In this document: positions 58,654-64,000 of the stretch, piece by piece
How the letters are laid out: the number at the start of each line of letters is the position of its first letter
Numbering within the stretch: the stretch's first letter is position 1
NCBI RefSeq assembly: GCF_014645375.1
Contig: NZ_BMLT01000011.1
Coordinates: forward strand, 45,632 to 109,631
Length of the DNA: 64,000 bases
Direction of reading: 5' to 3'
Source of the DNA: Marinobacterium nitratireducens
GTDB lineage: Bacteria > Pseudomonadota > Gammaproteobacteria > Pseudomonadales > Balneatricaceae
The notes under the pieces: model-generated
Told to the model about the DNA's origin: nothing
Databases searched by the model: none
Seen by the model: only the letters and a program-made list of their open reading frames with translations
Translations under genes and position numbers: made by a program

Positions 58654-58707
58654 TTAACGTTTCAGTCAATAGTCGTCTGAGCCAGACACCACTTACTGAA
58701 ACGTTAG
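58654..58707. repeat. Short palindrome sharing the TAACGTTTCAG ends of the 31.4-kb MITE
   Basis: TAACGTTTCAGT (58655-58666) and ACTGAAACGTTA (58695-58706) are perfect 12-bp inverted repeats, with an inner GTCTG/CAGAC hairpin. The outer 11 bp equal the core of the terminal repeats at 31365 and 31633. The element is only about 54 bp long and sits 120 bp upstream of the helicase start. Confidence 0.65.
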
Positions 58708-58729
58708 TCAGTCACCTCAAGGACTCCGC

Positions 58730-59095
58730 GTGCCCATGATCCACGAGACGCCAATCCAGGTCATTGTTCACCGCAGTGCTCGTCAAAGGGCGCTGTTCTG
58801 GGCATTGGCACTGGCGTTCATCGTCGGCCTGCTGAGCTGGCAGCTGCAGGCCGCGAAGCCCGGCGGCGCGATCAGTCTCGTCAGTGGTGACGCCAGCGCG
58901 CTTGCGCTTGGGGAGGGTGCGGAAAATCCACTGTCGGCGTTCGATACCGATGTCGACGACCCACCTCTGGTAAGGCTGCTCCAACCGCGTCTTTGCGCCT
59001 ATTTCCTGCCGGTAGCTGAACGCCGGGACGGCGGCAGTATCCGTCGCGTCAATTCGCACCCGGCCCGCGCGCCGCCCGCTTTGTCATTCGCCTGA
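58730..59095 (+). CDS. Small single-pass membrane protein, hypothetical
   Basis: A 121-residue protein I do not recognise. A single transmembrane helix (LFWALALAFIVGLLSWQLQA) near residues 22-41 anchors a C-terminal part that is partly low-complexity and ends in a Pro/Arg-rich stretch. The start is a GTG with AAGGA 6 bases upstream; an ATG two codons in is an alternative. It precedes a CBS-domain gene by 61 bp, and a CTCCGGC/GCCGGAG hairpin lies between. Confidence that it is real is moderate. Confidence 0.55.
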   Translation: MPMIHETPIQVIVHRSARQRALFWALALAFIVGLLSWQLQAAKPGGAISLVSGDASALALGEGAENPLSAFDTDVDDPPLVRLLQPRLCAYFLPVAERRDGGSIRRVNSHPARAPPALSFA

Positions 59096-59156
59096 CCTTT
59101 TTGTTCAGTCAATCTTTTTCCATTGCTCCGGCCGTTGCCGGAGGGAGGCAAATGAC

Positions 59157-59744
59157 ATGCAAACCTACCATGAACTCAAGCCGGTATCGCTCGTCGACTA
59201 CGTTCGGCTGTCCAGCCCGGACAGCGGTATCCTCGATCTCGACAGCCCGGCCAGCAGTATCGTTACCCTGTTCGATCAGACCCGCCCGCTGGCGCTTGAA
59301 CTGGACGTCGGGATCGACGATGCCCTGCTGATGATGAAGAAAGCCCACGTGCGCTCAGTGATCGTGATGGACGACAAAGAGCAGTTCAAGGGCATTATCA
59401 GCGTATCCGATCTCGAAAGCCGCAAGGTGCTGACCATCGCCCAGCAGCTCGGACAGCGCCGCGATGAACTGAGCATCGCCGATGTCATGATACCCCGCAG
59501 CAAACTGTCGGGACTGTCGCTCAAGCAGGTCGAAGGCAGCCGCATCGGCGATGTGCTGAAGACGCTGCAGGATGTCGGCTCCCAGCACATGCTGGTGGTC
59601 AATCCGGAGGAGCAGCTGATTTGCGGGATCATTTCCGCCAGCGATATTGCCCGCAAGCTGCATATACCAGTGGCGATCACCGAACGCGCCACCAGTTTCC
59701 GCGAGGTGGTCGACGTGCTCTACGGTCGCGGCGGCGCCGCCTGA
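59157..59744 (+). CDS. CBS-domain pair protein
   Basis: A 195-residue protein with two CBS domains (about residues 55-105 and 115-180), which together bind adenosyl ligands such as AMP, ATP or AdoMet and act as regulatory modules. Characteristic ends of CBS motifs are VRSVIVMDDKEQFKGIISVS and SQHMLVVNPEEQLICGIISA. There is no attached enzyme domain. Two downstream genes encode an ATP-dependent ligase-like enzyme and a deacylase, which this protein may regulate. Confidence 0.88.
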   Translation: MQTYHELKPVSLVDYVRLSSPDSGILDLDSPASSIVTLFDQTRPLALELDVGIDDALLMMKKAHVRSVIVMDDKEQFKGIISVSDLESRKVLTIAQQLGQRRDELSIADVMIPRSKLSGLSLKQVEGSRIGDVLKTLQDVGSQHMLVVNPEEQLICGIISASDIARKLHIPVAITERATSFREVVDVLYGRGGAA

Positions 59745-59918
59745 CCCCGCGCGTCGGTGCGGGTTTGCTCAAGCGCTGGAGTCCGCTGCCATCGCTGTCT
59801 ACGCTTTAGGGAACCCGCGAACAAGTCCCAATGAGGCTCTGGCCCGCAGATACCAATTGTGTCTTATTCGTAGGTTCCTTAGTTCCCAGGAAACGGCTCC
59901 ACGGCGGACAGGACGGCG

Positions 59919-61409
59919 ATGGGACTCGAGATAGAAAAGTCCAGCTTCACCGAACAGGAGTTTCGCAGCTTTCACCGGCGCCTCGACAATAATCTCGAGG
60001 CGCTCAAGCTGCTTCTCAGTCGCAGCGGCTTCGGCAAGGGACCGGCTTCGGTCGGTGCCGAGCTGGAGCTGTACATCGTCGATCGCAACGGCCACCCGCT
60101 GGCGGTCAACGGCGAGATTCTTGCCGAAGTCGGCGATCCCCAGCTGACCCTCGAACTCAACCGCTACAATCTCGAATACAACCTGACGCCGGTGCCGGCG
60201 CGGGGCGCGCCGTTCTCCGCCATCGAGGCGGAGATGAGCCGCAAGCTGGGCGAGCTGGAGCAGGCGGCGCAGCACCACCAGGGGCATATCATCGCGATTG
60301 GCATACTGCCAACCCTCAGGCGCAGCGATTTCGGACCGCGGGTGATGACCGGGCAGCGTCGCTATCAGGCGCTCACCGAAGGACTGGCCCGTATTCGCGG
60401 CGAGCGCTTTACGGTGCGTATCAACGGCGCCGAGCCGATATCGCTGCGCGCCCGCGATGTCACGCTGGAGGGCGCCAACACCTCGATGCAGCTGCACTAC
60501 CGGGTGTCGCCCCGCCAGTTCGCCGACAGCTATAACGGCATTCAGCTGGCAACGCCGGTGGCACTGGCACTGGCCACCAATTCGCCGTTCATGCTGGGCC
60601 AGCGACTCTGGCAGGAAACCCGGATACCGCTGTTCAAGCATGCCATCGACGGTTCGACCCGCGACTGTCACGGGGTCAAGAAGGCGTCCCGTGTCGGGTT
60701 CGGCACGGGCTGGGTCCGGGATGGCGCCTATGAACTGTTCGCGGAGTCCGTGCTGTTGCACCAGCCCATACTGCCGATCTGCAACGATGGCGAGGATGCG
60801 CTGGCGCAGGTGCAAAATGGCGAGCTGCCGGCCTTGCGGGAGCTGCGACTGCATCACGGTACCGTCTGGTCCTGGAACCGGGTTATTTACGATGACAGCG
60901 CCGACGGCCATCTGCGTGTCGAAATGCGGGCCCTGCCGGCGGGACCCACGCCCTGTGACATGATGGCCAACGCCGCCTTCCTGATCGGGCTCGGCGAAGG
61001 TTTCAAGAGCGAGATACGCGAACTGATGCCGGCCTTGCCCTTCCCCATGCTGTCGTACAATTTTTACCGGGCCGCCGAGCACGGGCTCGGGGCCCGCCTG
61101 CTGTGGCCCTCGCCGGGTGACCGAAGACTGGTGGAGCTGCCGGTCACGGAGCTGGCGCGCAACCTGCTGCCGGTTGCGGAGGCGGGGCTTGCCCGCGTCG
61201 GAGTGCGTGAAGCCGAGCGCAGGTATTACCTTGGCATCATAGCCAACCGCCTCGAGCGCAACCGCAACGGCTCGACCTGGCAACTGGAGCAGGTGGCCCG
61301 GTTGTCGCGACGCTTGAGCCGGCACCGCGCGTTGCGAACCATGCTGGAATACTATCGGGCCAACGCCTGCGCGAATCAGCCGGTGGCCGAATGGGCGGAT
61401 ATCCGATGA
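59919..61409 (+). CDS. Glutamate-cysteine-ligase-like amidoligase (GCS2 family)
   Basis: A 496-residue member of the carboxylate-amine ligase family related to GCS2/YbdK. It would couple a carboxylate to an amine with ATP. The N-terminal signature SVGAELELYIVDRNGHPLAV has the metal-binding glutamates, followed by LELNRYNLEYNLTPVPARG and a GHIIAIGILPTL strand; further family text is LEGANTSMQLHYRV. True glutathione precursor synthesis is possible, but the gene is not of the GshA type. It is coupled to the AstE-like gene by an ATGA overlap. Confidence 0.85.
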   Translation: MGLEIEKSSFTEQEFRSFHRRLDNNLEALKLLLSRSGFGKGPASVGAELELYIVDRNGHPLAVNGEILAEVGDPQLTLELNRYNLEYNLTPVPARGAPFSAIEAEMSRKLGELEQAAQHHQGHIIAIGILPTLRRSDFGPRVMTGQRRYQALTEGLARIRGERFTVRINGAEPISLRARDVTLEGANTSMQLHYRVSPRQFADSYNGIQLATPVALALATNSPFMLGQRLWQETRIPLFKHAIDGSTRDCHGVKKASRVGFGTGWVRDGAYELFAESVLLHQPILPICNDGEDALAQVQNGELPALRELRLHHGTVWSWNRVIYDDSADGHLRVEMRALPAGPTPCDMMANAAFLIGLGEGFKSEIRELMPALPFPMLSYNFYRAAEHGLGARLLWPSPGDRRLVELPVTELARNLLPVAEAGLARVGVREAERRYYLGIIANRLERNRNGSTWQLEQVARLSRRLSRHRALRTMLEYYRANACANQPVAEWADIR

Positions 61410-62440
61410 GCCTCAATATCCTGCACAACCCAGATGCGGCCGACATCGCCCGCCGCCCGCAGGACTTTCTGCGCCAGCTGGCAGATCCGACTCTGATCGT
61501 CGTCGATGGTCGCGACAACAGCCGCTGCCGTGCCGTCAGTACCCTGCTGCACGGCAACGAGCCCTCCGGGCTGAAGGCGGTGCATGGCTGGCTTCGCCGG
61601 GGCGAGCGGCCGCGCTACCGTATGCTGTTCTTTATTTCGTCGGTTGCCGCGGCGCTCACGGAGCCGCTGTTCAGCCACCGGCAACTGCCCGGTGAGCGCG
61701 ATATGAACCGCTGTTTCCGTCCGCCCTTCGACGACCGCCCGGGTCTGGTCGCCGGCGAGATTCTGGAGCTGCTCGAGCGCTACGGTCCGGAGTGCCTGAT
61801 CGACATTCACAACACCTCCGGCATGAACCCCGCGTTTGGCGTCGCAACCCACGAGGATCCTGCGCACGAGGCGCTGGTGACGCTGTTCACGCGGCGGCTG
61901 ATCATCACCGATATCCGCCTCGGCGCGTTGATGGAAACCAGCCGGCCGGACTTTCCGGCAGTCACCATCGAGTGCGGCGGCAATCGCGATCCGGCGGCCG
62001 ACAGGCTTGCCGTCGAGGGGCTGGAGAAGTTCCTGAGCCGTGATGAGGTGCTGCAACTGCCGGCGACAGGGCTGCACCTGGATCTCTACCACCACCCGGT
62101 GCGGCTGGAGCTGGACAGCGAAACCCGGATCCGCTTCGCAGACGAGCCGGATCCGGACGCGGACATCACGGTGCCCCGGCATCTGGAGCGCTACAATTTC
62201 GGCCGGGTGGGTACCGGAACCTTCCTGTTCTGGCTCGGCCCTCAGGGGCGTGCGCGCATGCGACTGCGGGATGCGTCCGGTGGCGATGTGCTGTCGCGCT
62301 ATTTCAACTGCATTGGCCATTGCCTCTATGCCGCGCAACCTATCAAGCTGTTCATGGTGACCGACAACCCCGTCATCGCCCGCAGCGACTGTCTGCTCTA
62401 TGCCGCCCCGGAGTCCGGGCATACCATGCTCGACAGCTGA
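61406..62440 (+). CDS. Succinylglutamate desuccinylase/aspartoacylase-like Zn hydrolase
   Basis: A 344-residue AstE/aspartoacylase-type zinc amidohydrolase. The metal motif is LLHGNEPSG (HxxE) with DIHNTSGMNP supplying the third ligand, and TIECGG containing the catalytic glutamate. The ATG overlaps the preceding stop (ATGA). Such enzymes remove acyl groups from amino acids; joined to an amidoligase, it may edit, trim or recycle the ligase product. It is not within an arginine-catabolic ast operon. Confidence 0.85.
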   Translation: MSLNILHNPDAADIARRPQDFLRQLADPTLIVVDGRDNSRCRAVSTLLHGNEPSGLKAVHGWLRRGERPRYRMLFFISSVAAALTEPLFSHRQLPGERDMNRCFRPPFDDRPGLVAGEILELLERYGPECLIDIHNTSGMNPAFGVATHEDPAHEALVTLFTRRLIITDIRLGALMETSRPDFPAVTIECGGNRDPAADRLAVEGLEKFLSRDEVLQLPATGLHLDLYHHPVRLELDSETRIRFADEPDPDADITVPRHLERYNFGRVGTGTFLFWLGPQGRARMRLRDASGGDVLSRYFNCIGHCLYAAQPIKLFMVTDNPVIARSDCLLYAAPESGHTMLDS

Positions 62441-62528
62441 ACCGTGGATGAAAACTGGTTGAAAAATGATCGTGCAACTCCCGGGCTCTGAATCGGTCCT
62501 ATGGGTACCGGACGACAGGAGGTGCCCC

Positions 62529-62960
62529 ATGAAGGCTCGATTGACCGGTGCCGGAGTGCTGGCGCTGTTGCTCGCGGTCGCGAGCCCGGCACGCGCCGAT
62601 GTGGATGTGGGATTTTTTTTCAGCGGCGCCATTCACGGTGACGGCTACAGCCTGTATCTGGGGGTGCCGTTCGGTTATCTGGCGACGCGGCCGCACTACA
62701 CCCGGCACTACTATCGTTACGATTATCCGCGCCCCTACTACCGCGACTATTATCCCCGGTACCGCCGGTACGACCACCCGGGTTACCGCAACTATGGCCA
62801 TCGGCCGCACCGGCACGATCGCTACCGGCACGGCGAGGATCGGTACTATCGCGGCGATTATCGTCGAGGCGACGCCCTGCGCAGACCCGATCGCCGGATA
62901 CTGCGAGACGATCATGGCGGAAGGCACCACGACTTCTTTCGCGGCGAGCGGCATCGTTAG
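62529..62960 (+). CDS. Secreted Tyr/Arg/His-rich protein
   Basis: A 143-residue exported protein with signal MKARLTGAGVLALLLAVASP (to ARA). The mature part begins DVDVGFFFSGAIHGDGYSLY and then consists mostly of Tyr, Arg, Asp, His and Pro (YYRYDYPRPYYRDYYPRYRR). No domain is recognised; such tails may bind metals, polysaccharides or nucleic acid, or cross-link through tyrosines. GGAGG precedes the ATG at 62529. Its function is unknown. Confidence 0.75.
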   Translation: MKARLTGAGVLALLLAVASPARADVDVGFFFSGAIHGDGYSLYLGVPFGYLATRPHYTRHYYRYDYPRPYYRDYYPRYRRYDHPGYRNYGHRPHRHDRYRHGEDRYYRGDYRRGDALRRPDRRILRDDHGGRHHDFFRGERHR

Positions 62961-63081
62961 CGGGATGGGTGGAGCCGCACCGCAGCTTGATAAGCGCCGG
63001 TCGGCAACCCGGCCACAGCGGTGCAAACCAGCGCCCGACGGGGCGCAGAGACGGGGCGCAGAAACGCCATTGGCGGGGCGG

Positions 63082-63831
63082 TCAGCGCACCAGCAGTGTC
63101 TGAATGCCCGGCAGTTCCAGCAACGGATCGTTGGCCGGACGACCGTCCGGCCAGATCCACTCCTGAGGCACCACCAGAGTATCGGCCAGTCCCGGTAGCC
63201 AGCCTCGCAACAGTGCAGGATCGGCGTTCGCCAGCCGCTCGATGCGCTGTGCACCGGTGCCCTGATAAGACCGGGGGAGGGGGGGCAGGTCGGCGGCGCG
63301 CCGGTACGGGCAGTCCGGCAGTGCCAGTACCAGCAGCGGCTGACGCTGAGCCGCGGCCAGGCGTGCGGCTAGCTGCAGCGCACGGGCGGCGGAGCCGCTG
63401 TTGCCGGCACAGAGCAGTGCCACGGCGCGGGTCTGGTTGCGGGCGCCGGCGGGCGCCCGGGCAGGGCCGGATAGCAGCAGCAGTTCGGTCTGCGACCAGC
63501 TTTCGCCGAAACCGTCGAACCAGTGTCCGCGGTGCACCCGCAGTTGCCATTGCAGCGGGTGTCGCAGTGTCAATCGCTGCAGGTGTTGCTGCAGGGCACG
63601 GGAGAGCTCGCGGGTTGCCTGCTCGAGGCTGTCCTGATTCAGGGGCCTGGCGCGGGCGCTGTCGCGGATGACCTCGTGGCAGAACGGCAGGCCCGCCACG
63701 GTGCGCAGGTCCTGATCCTCGATCAGCAGTGCTTCCAGCTCGACGCCGAGTTCCGCGGCCAGCCTGAGAAAGGGGTCCAGCCGCGCGAAATCGACGCGGC
63801 CCGGCGTCAGCGTCAGCACCAGCCGTTTCAC
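63082..63831 (-). CDS. Usp-like (Rossmann-type) two-domain protein
   Basis: A 249-residue protein with two alpha/beta halves that look like degenerate universal-stress-protein domains: the first starts KRLVLTLTPGRVDFARLDPF and the second AVALLCAGNSGSAARALQLA. The glycine-rich nucleotide loop of canonical UspA (GxxGxxxxxxG) is not obvious. The start is a GTG that overlaps the stop of the upstream gene (GTGA), suggesting coupling with the Lon-like protease. Assignment is tentative. Confidence 0.65.
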   Translation of the reverse strand: MKRLVLTLTPGRVDFARLDPFLRLAAELGVELEALLIEDQDLRTVAGLPFCHEVIRDSARARPLNQDSLEQATRELSRALQQHLQRLTLRHPLQWQLRVHRGHWFDGFGESWSQTELLLLSGPARAPAGARNQTRAVALLCAGNSGSAARALQLAARLAAAQRQPLLVLALPDCPYRRAADLPPLPRSYQGTGAQRIERLANADPALLRGWLPGLADTLVVPQEWIWPDGRPANDPLLELPGIQTLLVR

Positions 63832-64000
63832 GACCGGTCTCCGGCATTCAGTTTGCGCGCGGTGTCGTACCAGTCCTGCAGCTGGCGCTGCACTCGACCG
63901 TTCAAGGTGCGGGGCGGGTAGAGGCCGTCGCAATCCATTTCACCCACCGTTTCTCCGGTCAGCAGGGCCAGCAGTTCATCGATCTCACTGACGGCATAAA
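63828..64000 (-). CDS. 3' end of a probable Lon-like ATP-dependent protease
   Basis: Only the last 57 codons are inside the window. They read AVSEIDELLALLTGETVGEM, then CDGLYPPRTLNGRVQRQLQD and a final AGDRS stop. This resembles the C-terminal extension of AAA+ Lon-like proteases in Pseudomonas (PA0779 type), where SEIDEALELLTG-type and YP...NxRV motifs recur. The catalytic domain lies outside the window, so the call is a resemblance only. The stop overlaps the downstream GTG start (GTGA). Confidence 0.55.
   Translation of the reverse strand, partial: YAVSEIDELLALLTGETVGEMDCDGLYPPRTLNGRVQRQLQDWYDTARKLNAGDRS

Overview
The window is a GC-rich, densely coding chromosomal segment of a gammaproteobacterium of the Pseudomonadales/Oceanospirillales type. 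The taxon is inferred from gene order: lolB and a TPR lipoprotein diverge from hemA-prfA-prmC-moeB exactly as in Pseudomonas, FadB/FadA are of the Pseudomonas kind, and a sodium:solute symporter/histidine kinase hybrid sits beside a PAS-exonuclease. No tRNA, rRNA, CRISPR array, prophage or complete insertion sequence was seen; mobile DNA is limited to small palindromic elements.

Region by region. 0-7.6 kb: outer-membrane lipoprotein localisation (lolB), haem precursor synthesis (hemA), translation termination and its methyltransferase (prfA, prmC), moeB preceded by a broken duplicate of its own 5' end, a CoA-binding protein and a Rid-family protein. 7.7-19.4 kb: scattered single genes, namely a NhaP2-type antiporter, a MOSC protein, asparaginase, an ankyrin protein, a LysR regulator, a metal-type permease, the divergent metE/metR pair, an AEC transporter and a SixA-like phosphatase. 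19.4-21.4 kb: a PAS-containing sigma-54 activator followed by a hairpin-rich, apparently non-coding interval that looks like a small RNA with its own sigma-54-like promoter. 21.5-27.1 kb: the tamA-tamB outer-membrane assembly operon. 27.1-30 kb: a cold-shock gene with a long leader, a DUF4124 protein, an unknown protein and a Mut7-C RNase-like protein.

30.2-37.1 kb is a signalling locus. A DUF294 nucleotidyltransferase-like gene ends inside a 269-bp palindromic MITE. On the opposite strand lies an operon of a CheY-like receiver, a membrane PAS protein fused to a DnaQ-type exonuclease, a two-helix membrane protein and a symporter-histidine kinase. 37.7-41.2 kb encodes a large secreted subtilisin with five DUF11-like repeats behind a long structured leader. 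41.4-47 kb carries a DoxX protein and the branched-chain amino-acid ABC transporter livKHMGF. 47.4-56.1 kb is devoted to fatty-acid oxidation: acyl-CoA dehydrogenase, acyl-CoA synthetase, a DUF2889 protein, an enoyl-CoA isomerase-like protein, and fadBA.

56-64 kb holds a DUF3750 lipoprotein, an RhlE-type helicase, a CBS-domain protein, a translationally coupled pair of a glutamate-cysteine-ligase-like enzyme and an AstE-like Zn deacylase, a Tyr/Arg/His-rich secreted protein, a Usp-like protein and the 3' end of what looks like a Lon-like protease gene. Intergenic regions repeatedly carry GTAGGGTG/GTAGGATGGGT palindromes and Pseudomonas-like REP sequences, and in at least two places a gene's stop codon lies inside such an element.

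The most unusual items are the candidate sigma-54 small RNA, the MITE and its possible relative near 58.7 kb, the moeB 5' duplication, the sensor-exonuclease locus and the ligase/deacylase pair.
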